Part shown: positions 9,240 through 16,686 of the stretch, in pieces | How positions within the stretch are numbered: the stretch's first letter is position 1 | Layout of the letters: each line of letters starts with the position of its first letter | Assembly (NCBI GenBank): GCA_016872215.1 | Contig: VHAX01000007.1 | Span: 27,122-91,121, forward strand | Length of the DNA stretch: 64,000 bases | Direction of reading: 5' to 3' | DNA from: Sphingomonadales bacterium | GTDB lineage: Bacteria; Bacteroidota; Bacteroidia; UBA7662 | Notes under the pieces: model-generated | What the model was told of the DNA's origin: nothing | What the model saw: only the letters and a program-made list of their open reading frames with translations | The model's database searches: none | Program-made: the position numbers and the translations under genes

Positions 9240-9271
9240 GAGTCAACGCGACTCAAAAAAAAGAAAAAAAA
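9240..9271. other. Purine/pyrimidine tract A8-G-A8 next to a small inverted repeat between crtB and crtD
   Basis: On the plus strand GAGTC-aacgc-GACTC (9240-9254) is followed at once by A8 G A8 (9255-9271). Seen from the minus-strand genes, a T-rich tract precedes the 5-bp stem, so it is not a normal intrinsic terminator for crtB. The stem ends 44 bp before the crtD start and may affect expression of the distal genes. Function unknown. Confidence 0.4.
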
Positions 9272-9284
9272 GGATATTCTCGGC

Positions 9285-10124
9285 CTAGAGCCAAGAAAGG
9301 CGATGCGACAAAACAGAACCGGCCAACAAGGCTGCCTTTTCCAAATTGCTGATCCGAATCCTCGTCTCCATCACGCGCGATGGTTCTGTCCGCCGAATTT
9401 TGCGGAATAGATTCAGATAGAACCGATAAGCGGTAAGTACCCCCGTTCTGGAACCATGAGGCAACTGACGTATACCCTCATAGGCCTTTCTGAAATCCTC
9501 TTCAATGTCGGCTTCAATCGCATTTTTGGCCCGTTGGTCGAAGTGAATGCCCAAATCCACGCCAGGAAAATAGGTGCGCCCCCTGTTTTGGTAATCATCT
9601 CGGATATCGCGCAGAAAATTAACCTTTTGGAATGCGGCACCGAGGTGGCGGGCAGCTGGTTTGAGACGGTCATATAGTTCGTTATTTCTCGCGCAAAACA
9701 CGCGCAAACACATCAGGCCCACCACTTCTGCCGAGCCATAAATATACGTGTGGTATGAATTCTCGGCATATTCAATGTCCTGCAGATCCATAGCCATACT
9801 GTTGAGGAAGGCCTGAATTAAATCACGACCAATTCCATATTCGGAAACGATTTTCTGAAAGGAATCGAGTACCGGATTCAGACTGATGCCCCGCTCAATG
9901 GCATTCCAGGTATCCAGGGAAAATTCCTTAAACAGTTCTTCTTTATTGTAGTCGTGAAAAGTATCTACAATCTCATCGGCATAACGCACAAAAGCGTAAA
10001 TCGCGTAGATGGGATCCCGGAACTTTTTGTCGAACGCCAGAATCCCCATGCTGAATGAGGTGCTGTAGTTGCGGGTAATAATCCGACTGCATTCAATATT
10101 AGTGTGGCGGTAGAGTGATAACAT
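9285..10124 (-). CDS. crtB: Phytoene/squalene synthase family: phytoene synthase
   Basis: 279 residues from the ATG at 10124 (an upstream in-frame ATG at 10184 adds a hydrophobic tail that is not part of the family). Both Asp-rich substrate/Mg sites are present: DEIVD at 50-54 and DIRDDYQNRGRTYFP from 173. It condenses two geranylgeranyl-diphosphates head to head into phytoene, the first step of C40 carotenoid synthesis. The pairing with crtI immediately upstream supports phytoene rather than squalene synthase. Spacing to crtI is 90 bp, with the same orientation. Confidence 0.93.
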   Translation of the reverse strand: MLSLYRHTNIECSRIITRNYSTSFSMGILAFDKKFRDPIYAIYAFVRYADEIVDTFHDYNKEELFKEFSLDTWNAIERGISLNPVLDSFQKIVSEYGIGRDLIQAFLNSMAMDLQDIEYAENSYHTYIYGSAEVVGLMCLRVFCARNNELYDRLKPAARHLGAAFQKVNFLRDIRDDYQNRGRTYFPGVDLGIHFDQRAKNAIEADIEEDFRKAYEGIRQLPHGSRTGVLTAYRFYLNLFRKIRRTEPSRVMETRIRISNLEKAALLAGSVLSHRLSWL

Positions 10125-10214
10125 AGATTCTTTTACCAACAAGAACCAACCAAACGGGATAAATGTTTTGAACAACTTATCCACAAGAACTGGCAGTGGG
10201 GAAAAGCCGTACGG

Positions 10215-11693
10215 CTACAAGGGCCAGTCACGCTGGATTTCTCCGGTCACCACCTGCCCGGAAATTATGGTGGGGGGCACGCCCGGACCAGGTATGGTCA
10301 GCTGACCTGTGAAATATAGATTCGTTAGTTTCTTGTGGCGCATCGACGGCTTAAAAATCGCGGTTTGGGCCAGGGTGTTGGCTAATCCATAGGCATTCCC
10401 CCCGAATGCGTGGTAGTCGCGCCGAAAATCGGAGTGGGCATAACTGTGGCGAAACTCTACCTGATCGCGGATGCCCATACCCACCATATGTTCGAAGCGA
10501 TCCATAACCTGATGATAGCAGCGTTCGCGGGCTTCATCCGGATCGGGCAGATCTACCGCCAGGGGTACCAGAATCACTAGGTTTTCTTTTCCTTCAGGCG
10601 CCACGGTGGAATCCGTTTTGCTGCTGAGTGAAGTGTAGAACAACGGATGATCTGGCCAGGATGGTCGTGCATAGATTTGTTCGGCGTGACGATCGAACTC
10701 CTCATCGAAAAACAAGCTGTGGTGTGTAAGTCCCGGCAACGGATTTTTCAGACCAATGTAGAACAGGAGGCTCGACGGCGCCATGGTTCTGCTTTTCCAA
10801 TAGGCTGGACTGTATTGACGATGCGATGCGGGCAGCACATTCTGTTCGATATGGTGGTAATCGCCTGCGGCCACAACCACATCGGCCTCATAGGTACTAT
10901 GTGCCGCGTGTACGCACTTGGCGTGCGAACCCAAACACTCAATCGATTGCACTTCTGCATTGGCCATCAGCTCTACTCCCTTTTCCCTGGCGAGCGACAC
11001 AAATGCCTTTACGATTTCACCCATACCGCCCATTGGATACCAGGTGCCGAGCGATAAATCGGCGTAGTTCATAAGGCTGTAGAGGGCGGGTGTGTTTTGG
11101 GGGGTAGCACCCAAAAAGAGAACCGGAAATTCCATGAGTTTGCGCAGGCGGGGCTCTTTAAAATGAGCATAGACATGGCTGCGCATCGACTGAAACACGT
11201 CCATTTTAAGCATATTCCGAAGCAGGGAAACGCTGGCGTATTCCATAACAGACCGATTTGGCTTGTAGACCAGGTCGCGCATACCAATCTGATATTTCTC
11301 ACCTGCCTGAGCTAAAAACGATCTTAGTTTTTTCGCTGATCCAGACTGGTACTGCTCAAACATCCGTTCGATTTCTGTCATTTGTGCTGGAATGGTCATC
11401 ACATCATCCTTGCCAAAAAAGACCGAATAGCCAGGGTCGAGCCGCTGCAGTTGGTAGTAGTCGGACACTTTCTTGCCGAACTGCGCGAAATAGGCTTCGA
11501 ATACATCGGGCATCCAGTACCACGACGGCCCCATATCAAAACGAAAACCATGGCTTTCCATAACCCGGGCCCGCCCGCCGAAATGCGCGTTTTTTTCGAG
11601 CAGGGTAACCTTGTAGCCATTGTGTGCGAGGCTCGTGGCGGCAGATAATCCTGCGAACCCCGAGCCGATTACGATTACCCTGTTTTTTGGCAT
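10215..11693 (-). CDS. crtI: Phytoene desaturase
   Basis: 492 residues, the normal length of bacterial CrtI. It starts MPKNRVIVIGSGFAGLSAAT (FAD dinucleotide-binding motif) and ends with the family signature LYFTGQLTIPGPGVPPTI. The enzyme introduces conjugated double bonds into phytoene to give lycopene at the membrane, using FAD. It is the first structural gene after the ECF sigma factor, separated from it by an intrinsic terminator, so it must have its own promoter in 11694-11796. That region has no clean TAnnTTTG box but has a 9-bp direct repeat, consistent with use of an alternative sigma factor or an activator (inference). Confidence 0.93.
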   Translation of the reverse strand: MPKNRVIVIGSGFAGLSAATSLAHNGYKVTLLEKNAHFGGRARVMESHGFRFDMGPSWYWMPDVFEAYFAQFGKKVSDYYQLQRLDPGYSVFFGKDDVMTIPAQMTEIERMFEQYQSGSAKKLRSFLAQAGEKYQIGMRDLVYKPNRSVMEYASVSLLRNMLKMDVFQSMRSHVYAHFKEPRLRKLMEFPVLFLGATPQNTPALYSLMNYADLSLGTWYPMGGMGEIVKAFVSLAREKGVELMANAEVQSIECLGSHAKCVHAAHSTYEADVVVAAGDYHHIEQNVLPASHRQYSPAYWKSRTMAPSSLLFYIGLKNPLPGLTHHSLFFDEEFDRHAEQIYARPSWPDHPLFYTSLSSKTDSTVAPEGKENLVILVPLAVDLPDPDEARERCYHQVMDRFEHMVGMGIRDQVEFRHSYAHSDFRRDYHAFGGNAYGLANTLAQTAIFKPSMRHKKLTNLYFTGQLTIPGPGVPPTIISGQVVTGEIQRDWPL

Positions 11694-11703
11694 AGTATGG
11701 TTT

Positions 11704-11764
11704 TCCTATCAACAACAAAAACCAAACGCCATAGTTTGTGAAGCGGCTGAATTTATCCTATCAA
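11704..11764 (-). promoter_or_regulatory. Direct repeat TTGATAGGA x2 in the crtI leader
   Basis: On the minus strand TTGATAGGA occurs at 11764-11756 and again at 11712-11704, 52 bp apart (about five helical turns), between the sigma-factor terminator and the crtI start. These could be binding sites for a regulator or part of ECF promoters. I did not see the same 9-mer upstream of crtZ, carH or the sigma gene. Confidence 0.35.
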
Positions 11765-11796
11765 AATCAATTCAAGCAGTTGCCTCGCCCAACAAA

Positions 11797-11820
11797 AAAG
11801 GCTTCCAAGAGGAAGCCTTT
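11797..11820 (-). terminator. Intrinsic terminator after the ECF sigma gene
   Basis: A perfect 10-bp stem AAAGGCTTCC / GGAAGCCTTT with a 4-nt loop, followed on the minus strand by six T residues. It starts 24 bp after the sigma factor stop and separates that gene from crtI. Confidence 0.88.
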
Positions 11821-11844
11821 ATTTTTAAATTTAATATGGAAATA

Positions 11845-12372
11845 TTAAGCAACCTGCATTCCGTAGGCTTCACCAAACACATGAAGCTTTTTCTTAAGAA
11901 TTTGTCGCGCCATATGGATGCGAGTCTTCACCGTTCCGATGGGGATGCCAAAATGGTCGGCAATTTCCTGGTATTTATAACCCCGGAAATTCATCATAAA
12001 GGCTTCCTTTAAGTCATAAGGTAAGCGATTTATATGCATATGAATCTGTTCCATATTGAGACGCTCAAGGCTCTCATTGGGCACGGCATGTGCTGAACTG
12101 TTGAGGTAGTACTCATTTTCCGTGGAGTCAAGCAAAGTACTGCGCTTTACCTTTCTCCTGTACTGATTGATAAAGGTGTTCTTCATGATGGTATACAACC
12201 AGCCCTTCAGATTGGTATCGTCGGTAAACCGCTCACGATGGGTGAACGCCTTGAGCAGCGTCTCTTGCATCAGGTCGTGGGCGTCCTCCCGATTCTGTGA
12301 TAAATAAAGGGCATACGCTTTCAGGGCTACTCCATTCTCTCTCACTTTGACACTGAAGGTATTAGAATCCAT
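11845..12372 (-). CDS. ECF-type RNA polymerase sigma factor
   Basis: 175 residues from the ATG at 12372. Region 2 is seen in ALYLSQNREDAHDLMQETLL and GWLYTIMKNTFINQYRRKV. Region 4 is LKEAFMMNFRGYKYQEIADH followed by GIPIGTVKTRIHMARQILKK, a helix-turn-helix. The start is fixed by a promoter with its -7 box at 12401-12408, which rules out the earlier in-frame ATG. No anti-sigma gene is adjacent. Sigma factors of this type sit beside crtIB in many Bacteroidota, and in actinomycetes the ECF factor LitS drives light-induced carotenoid genes under control of the B12 regulator LitR. A CarH/LitR homologue is present in this window at 35-36 kb, so a similar cascade is plausible (inference). Confidence 0.9.
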   Translation of the reverse strand: MDSNTFSVKVRENGVALKAYALYLSQNREDAHDLMQETLLKAFTHRERFTDDTNLKGWLYTIMKNTFINQYRRKVKRSTLLDSTENEYYLNSSAHAVPNESLERLNMEQIHMHINRLPYDLKEAFMMNFRGYKYQEIADHFGIPIGTVKTRIHMARQILKKKLHVFGEAYGMQVA

Positions 12373-12394
12373 GTTTAAGTTTTTTGGTTGAATT

Positions 12395-12444
12395 GTTAAA
12401 CAAAAGTATAGTGCCTGCAACTAATTTCCAAACTTTTGTTTAAC
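12395..12444. repeat. 13-bp perfect inverted repeat enclosing the sigma-gene promoter
   Basis: GTTAAACAAAAGT at 12395-12407 and its exact complement ACTTTTGTTTAAC at 12432-12444 are separated by 24 bp. The inner arm includes most of the -7 box and the outer arm overlaps the -33 TTTG. This geometry fits a dimer or dimer-of-dimers operator for auto- or light-regulation of the ECF sigma gene. Confidence 0.6.
12401..12431 (-). promoter_or_regulatory. Promoter of the ECF sigma gene (Bacteroidota type)
   Basis: TTG (12431-12429), 20 bp spacer, TACTTTTG (12408-12401): an exact match to the Bacteroidota consensus TTG-N~20-TAnnTTTG. Transcription would begin near 12395, about 22 nt before the ATG at 12372. 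Confidence 0.65.
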
Positions 12445-12634
12445 TTTTTTTAATTTTACTTAAACAAAAAAATATTCATCATTTTTATAATATATATTCT
12501 ACTCTTTTGCAGACATTTATATATATTTATTATGATAATTCAATCAACGAATTTTCGCAAAAACAACAACAAGTAGTGTAAATTGAATATTTTTAATCCA
12601 ACTGACAGAAATAAACAGGGTAGATTAAAAATTA

Positions 12635-13120
12635 TCACATTACAAAATATCGTTTATACCGTGGAGATCGGTAACGCATCAGAAGTAAGAGCATCCACCG
12701 CATCAGGAAACGTGGAATCCATGGGGCCTCACGAAAACGTATGGCATCGGTAATGTAAGTCACGCGCGCGCTTATCTCAATGATCCCATGAAAATGCTCC
12801 CAACTGCGCAGGAAAAATGGCAGACGAACTCCCTGGTCCACAAACCAGTAATGGCTGTAGGACTCAGCCTGGGCTGTAATCACGCCCGTCCAATCTTGGG
12901 AGAAGAGTCCGAAATCCAACTTGAGTTCGATTCGATGGCCCGGTAAATTACCATCCATACGGATCAGGTGGGTGCGGGGAAACGGCGGGTTGAGGACACT
13001 AAAGAGGGGTGAGCCGAAGCCAGCAACGACACGATCAAAGGGGGCATCCACGAGTGTGCCGACTACAACATCGGCCGGACCAGGTGAATGAAAGGGATAA
13101 TGAAGGAATTGGTGGCTCAC
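12635..13120 (-). CDS. SRPBCC family protein of the carotenoid/photolyase neighbourhood
   Basis: 161 residues from a GTG at 13120 (a TTG at 13126 is the alternative; no ATG is suitably placed). The sequence VSHQFLHYPF..., LLNPPFP-like SVLNPPFPRTHLIRMDG and WFVDQGVRLPFFLRSWEHFH are typical of the SRPBCC (START-like) proteins found next to crt and photolyase genes in Bacteroidota. The fold binds hydrophobic ligands in a deep pocket; a role with pigments is possible but unproven. The Arg/Tyr-rich C-terminus (RYRSPRYKRYF) could touch membranes. It lies between the sigma gene and a deleted photolyase on the same strand. The 262 bp between it and the sigma gene are AT-rich and, apart from the sigma promoter, show nothing recognisable. 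Confidence 0.7.
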   Translation of the reverse strand: MSHQFLHYPFHSPGPADVVVGTLVDAPFDRVVAGFGSPLFSVLNPPFPRTHLIRMDGNLPGHRIELKLDFGLFSQDWTGVITAQAESYSHYWFVDQGVRLPFFLRSWEHFHGIIEISARVTYITDAIRFREAPWIPRFLMRWMLLLLMRYRSPRYKRYFVM

Positions 13121-13181
13121 GTTCAATTTTGTTAATAAGATGTAATATAAGTCAAAATCTAGTCTACAATTGTTCAATGCG

Positions 13182-13841
13182 CTAAGAGAGCGCTTCAGCC
13201 TTGAACAAAAGAGCTTCACGCTTGCTTCTGTCCGTATGGTCCCAATTGCGGTAGACCATAGCCAGACAAACATTAGAGTTCAACAATCGTTCATGTCGAT
13301 CGTGGAAATGCCAGTAGAGGCTGTTAAATTGACAAACATTCGGCTCGGTAGAAAGGTTGGGGTTGTAGCGACAAGAACCACAGTAGTCACCCATTCGCCT
13401 GATGTATTGACCCGACGAGGTATAGGGTTTGCTCACCATAAGTCCACCATCGGCAGACTGACTCATGCCACGGGTGTCGGGCTGCTGGCAGGCACCTCCA
13501 GCGCCCGGATACCAAGCCAGGACACGTTCGAGGTTGCCGGTAATCGACTGGCAGTTCTCCGGGTCATTCAGATATATGTAGTGTAGTGTATGTCCATAGT
13601 CATTCAACCACCGGGAAAATGAGCGCATGGACATGAAAAATGTTACAACTTTCTGGATGTGGTGCTGGCAGTAGTCGGTATCGCTCCTGCATTTCATCAT
13701 CACATACAAGACGTCAGGTCTACACTTCCGAAACCAGCTGTGCAGATGGTTCAGCTTGTCGCCCAATATCAATCGGATTTCGGTGATTGGCTCCAATGGA
13801 AAATCGCGAGATGCTTCGATGCTTTGCAACCTTGCAAACAC
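13182..13841 (-). pseudogene. Iron-sulfur bacterial cryptochrome/photolyase (FeS-BCP), internally deleted
   Basis: The 219-residue open frame joins the two ends of a protein normally about 510 residues long. Residues 19-115 match the N-terminal alpha/beta domain (ITEIRLILGDKLNHLHSWF, then YCQHHIQKVVTFFMSMRSF). Residues 120-219 match the extreme C-terminus (DGGLMVSKPYTSSGQYIRRM, then LYWHFHDRHERLL and AMVYRNWD). Three of the four [4Fe-4S] cysteines survive as C154-x2-C157-x12-C170, the spacing of the Agrobacterium PhrB cluster. The fourth cysteine and essentially the whole FAD-binding region are missing. The join falls around residues 108-122 and keeps the frame, so an in-frame deletion of about 300 codons is the simplest explanation. 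It cannot act as a photolyase; I call it a pseudogene, though a stable small protein is not excluded. Confidence 0.8.
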
Positions 13842-13868
13842 CTAAGCAGGCAGGCATGTTCGCTTGAT

Positions 13869-14123
13869 ATGCTTAAATCGCTATCGATTTTTTGTGCGTT
13901 GATCCTGCACCTCTCGCTTCTTGTTGTGTTTGGATGCCGATCGCCCCTATCGCGGGTATAGCCAGAACAACCCGAAAATCCCGGTTTCACCCTGCGTGCT
14001 TCCAATCCGTTGTTTTTCATCAGCACCAGAAGCTACTACTACCAACAGTACAAGACACTCTGCAGCCGATGGGTGTATATCGCTGGCGCAACTTTTCCAA
14101 TCATCCTACAACACCATAAATAA
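13869..14123 (+). pseudogene. Possible small lipoprotein gene with an in-frame stop
   Basis: An ATG at 13869 starts MLKSLSIFCALILHLSLLVV followed by FGC, a good lipoprotein signal with Cys at residue 23. After 30 codons comes a TAG (13959-13961), yet the same frame stays open for another 53 codons (PEQPENPGFTLRASNPLFFI, then YYYQQYKTLCSRWVYIAG) up to a TAA. Either this is a nonsense-mutated lipoprotein gene or chance. It overlaps no other gene, and nothing in it is recognisable as a family. Confidence 0.25.
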
Positions 14124-14500
14124 AGCCTCTGCTCGTGATCAATCCCCTACACGACAGGGCAGTGATGTTGGTTGAGTTGAGAATGCCCAACGGCAATCAA
14201 GCAAACGATTTTCGTCTGCTTGTCACAACAATGGCCACTCAAAACCTCTGCGACAATCTGTTCTGTAGCGCCCCAGATCCACCCCTGAAACACCACCATA
14301 TCTTAGCCCGACCATATCGGGCTATCGAAAACCTGAAGAAAATCGAATAGCTGACAAACAAACATAATAATATAACATTATATAATACATATAGGGAACG
14401 TTCCGATTTCGGTTTACAGGTTCGGGGTTTCCTTCGGCTCACCGGGGGCTTATGATTGAATTATAAACCGTTCTACCCATACTGCGCCCTTGCTTTAACC

Positions 14501-14508
14501 TATCTTTG
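14501..14508 (+). promoter_or_regulatory. -7 box of the proline dehydrogenase gene
   Basis: TATCTTTG matches TAnnTTTG and lies 21 bp before the ATG at 14530. No TTG is found at the expected distance upstream, so this is a half-supported promoter. Confidence 0.4.
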
Positions 14509-14529
14509 TAGCGATCCACATCACCCTAT

Positions 14530-15714
14530 ATGCAGTCCGGCCCCCTACCCGATCTCAACAATACCCGAATCGCATTTTCGCGATTTTCCAGTGCCGAACT
14601 ACGGGATTCCTATTTTTTGTTTCGATTGTTGGGCATTCCATGGATGGTGGAATGGGGAAGCCGACTGGCTCAATGGGCCATTCGAATCGGCCTCCCCGTA
14701 CAATGGGCGATTAGGAAAACGGTGTTCCATCAGTTTTGCGGGGGGGAGACCATCGTGGGATGCGAACCAGCGGTGGCTCAATTGGCCATGGGTGGGGTTG
14801 GCACCATTCTCGACTATTCAGTAGAGGGAACTGATGGGGATGAGGCCTTTGATGCCTGTGCCGAAGAGATCATCCGCACCATCCACAAGGCCCGTGGCGA
14901 TGACCGGATCCCTTTCGCCGTTTTTAAAGTGAGTGGGGTGGCATCTGTTGAACTCATGGAGCGGATTAGTGCCCAATCGCAACCCGCAAAACAAGATATA
15001 ATGGAATGGAATACGGTTCGAGTGCGTGTGCGTCGCATCATTCAAGCCGCTGCGGATGCCAATCAGGCTGTTTTGGTGGATGCAGAAGAGAGCTGGATCC
15101 AGGATGCAATCGACGGGCTCGTGCATGAGTTGATCTTGAAATATAACCGGGTAAAGCCACTGGTTTACCAAACCGTGCAACTTTACCGTCACGATCGGTT
15201 GGAATACCTCAAAAAGACCTATGCTCAGATAAGCGCAGAGGGTTGCCATTTTGCTGTGAAACTGGTGCGGGGAGCCTATATGGAAAAGGAGCGGGAGCGG
15301 GCGGCCGAAAGGAACTATCCAAGCCCGATACAGCCCGATAAGGCATCGACCGATCGCGATTTCGATGAAGCGGTGCGTTTCTGCCTAGAGCATATAGAGC
15401 AAATGGCCCTTTGTTGCGGAAGTCACAACGAAGAGAGCAACCTGAGAATGATTAATCGGATGCGGGAGCTTGGCATTGAGGCGAGTAATCCGCGGGTTTG
15501 GTCGGCTCAGTTGAAGGGAATGAGCGACCATATCAGTTTTAATCTGGCCCATGCCGGTTACCGGGTAGCGAAATACCTTCCCTACGGACCGGTGCAAGCG
15601 GTCTTGCCATATCTTGTGCGCCGCGCCCGGGAGAATACGAGCATCGCCGGACAAATGTCGCGCGAACTGACCCTCTTATCGGCGGAGCGCAAGCGAAGAA
15701 GAACTGATAATTAG
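14530..15714 (+). CDS. Proline dehydrogenase
   Basis: 394 residues, the length of the stand-alone PRODH of Bacteroidota. The (beta/alpha)8 FAD enzyme oxidises L-proline to pyrroline-5-carboxylate and passes electrons to the quinone pool. Typical motifs are LVRGAYMEKERERAAERNYP from residue 245, the ALCCGSHNEES segment, and near the C-terminus KYLPYGPVQAVLPYLVRRAR followed by ENTSIAG. The P5C dehydrogenase that completes proline catabolism is not adjacent. The gene sits alone on the plus strand between two broken photolyase-family genes on the minus strand. Confidence 0.93.
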   Translation: MQSGPLPDLNNTRIAFSRFSSAELRDSYFLFRLLGIPWMVEWGSRLAQWAIRIGLPVQWAIRKTVFHQFCGGETIVGCEPAVAQLAMGGVGTILDYSVEGTDGDEAFDACAEEIIRTIHKARGDDRIPFAVFKVSGVASVELMERISAQSQPAKQDIMEWNTVRVRVRRIIQAAADANQAVLVDAEESWIQDAIDGLVHELILKYNRVKPLVYQTVQLYRHDRLEYLKKTYAQISAEGCHFAVKLVRGAYMEKERERAAERNYPSPIQPDKASTDRDFDEAVRFCLEHIEQMALCCGSHNEESNLRMINRMRELGIEASNPRVWSAQLKGMSDHISFNLAHAGYRVAKYLPYGPVQAVLPYLVRRARENTSIAGQMSRELTLLSAERKRRRTDN

Positions 15715-15732
15715 GTTAATTGCTGTCGATTC

Positions 15733-16650
15733 TTATCCGAAATCCTCAGGGGTAGTCCACCTTAGGGTGTATAAGCCGACAGGATCAGATAGCTCGGCCT
15801 GTAAATCGGGATTGAACACCCTATTGGGTTTTGTATCGGTACCTACTCCGGCCACATAGGTCCAATTGCCATAATTACTTGCCACAAAATAATTAATCAT
15901 ATGGTGCTCAAACCGGGCAGCCCACGCGCCAGTCACACTACAAATTGTCCACCAGTAAGCTTGCCAAAACCCGTCGCTCGCAATTTCTCATCCAACCGGT
16001 GGCCGCCGGCTCAATCATATGCGTGTCAATATATTTATGCCCGTTCATTCCCTGGCACCAGCGTGCGAATGACACACCCACCCGTCCAACCTGTGGAAAA
16101 TATGCAGTCTGTCCACCCCCGACAAAAACATGCGGTGACTCCATCACTGCAACAAATGCCGAAAAAATTCGCACTCTATAGTAACTGAAACTGCAACATG
16201 AGCAAATGCTAATCCGATGGGCAGTTAATCAAATCAGCCCCTGACAGGACTCTACATTCAATCCCCAAAGCAGCCGCACATTCCATCAATCTATTGGCAT
16301 CCTGCTGCTCGTCAAAACTATGCTCGTCGTGAAAAACAATTGATGCACCCCACCCCTACTGAAGTCTTTGAGATTGAATTTCGACCAGATTTTCATAGGC
16401 TATGTGTATGATTTGTCCGTATTGTTCAAATTCAATTTGTAGTTCCTTTAGATTAGCCAGCACTCAGGCCTGTCTTCGCTGTCCATCCATTGGAATCCCA
16501 CATGACGTTGGATTCATCAGACTGCTGTCGTACACATAAACCAACTCGATCGGGCTTTCCCCCTTAGCAGCCTCAAACAGAGCGGGGGTTGCCGTGTAAC
16601 CTGAGATCGTTGCGCAACCAAACCAGATTGAATGCAAGCCGGAGATTCAT
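15733..16650 (-). pseudogene. Cryptochrome-DASH/photolyase, broken by frameshifts, stops and a deletion
   Basis: Read on the minus strand from the ATG at 16650: MNLRLAFNLVWLRNDLRLHG is the start of the cryptochrome-DASH N-terminal domain. A shift in a run of five G (16584-16588) moves the frame to PALFEAAKGESPIELVYVYD, which continues through GASIVFHDEHSFDEQQDANR and LGIECRVLSGADL with stops at 16464, 16356 and 16209. The C-terminal FAD region then appears as FARWCQGMNGHKYIDTHMIE and ATGWMRNCERRVLASLLVDN (ending in a stop at 15938), and after another shift near 15920 as MINYFVASNYGNWTYVAGVG plus NRVFNPDLQAE. About 150 residues between the two halves are missing compared with the usual 430-500. 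Clearly non-functional. Confidence 0.85.
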
Positions 16651-16686
16651 AACACGATAGAATCTATCGATTCCGATCTCAGGCGG

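Larger units (their letters stand above)
13842..14529. other. Gap without an intact gene; traces of decayed coding sequence
   Basis: Nearly 690 bp with no convincing intact gene. The left half has a possible broken small lipoprotein on the plus strand (see 13869-14123). The right part (14350-14395) is very AT-rich and is followed by a GGAACGTTCC palindrome at 14395-14404, then the leader of the proline dehydrogenase gene. Minus-strand frames show short protein-like stretches broken by stops, in keeping with the decay of neighbouring photolyase genes. Confidence 0.6.

Noticed and set aside
10647..11057. Open frame of 136 codons on the plus strand opposite crtI
   Set aside because: Composition and lack of motifs indicate a shadow of crtI.
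12441..12634. AT-rich stretch upstream of the sigma gene considered as a promoter cluster or origin
   Set aside because: Many AT-only near-matches occur by chance; no repeated DnaA-box-like 9-mers or second full promoter could be supported.
13880..13960. Possible DUF2256 zinc-ribbon remnant (SERCRINA on the minus strand) next to the photolyase
   Set aside because: DUF2256 genes do neighbour photolyases, but the paired CxxC and the W-K-K-W core cannot be found in any frame; too short to claim.
14239..14442. NUDIX-like tail (WIWGATEQIVAEVL) on the minus strand
   Set aside because: Only about 15 residues look familiar and no Nudix box is present upstream.
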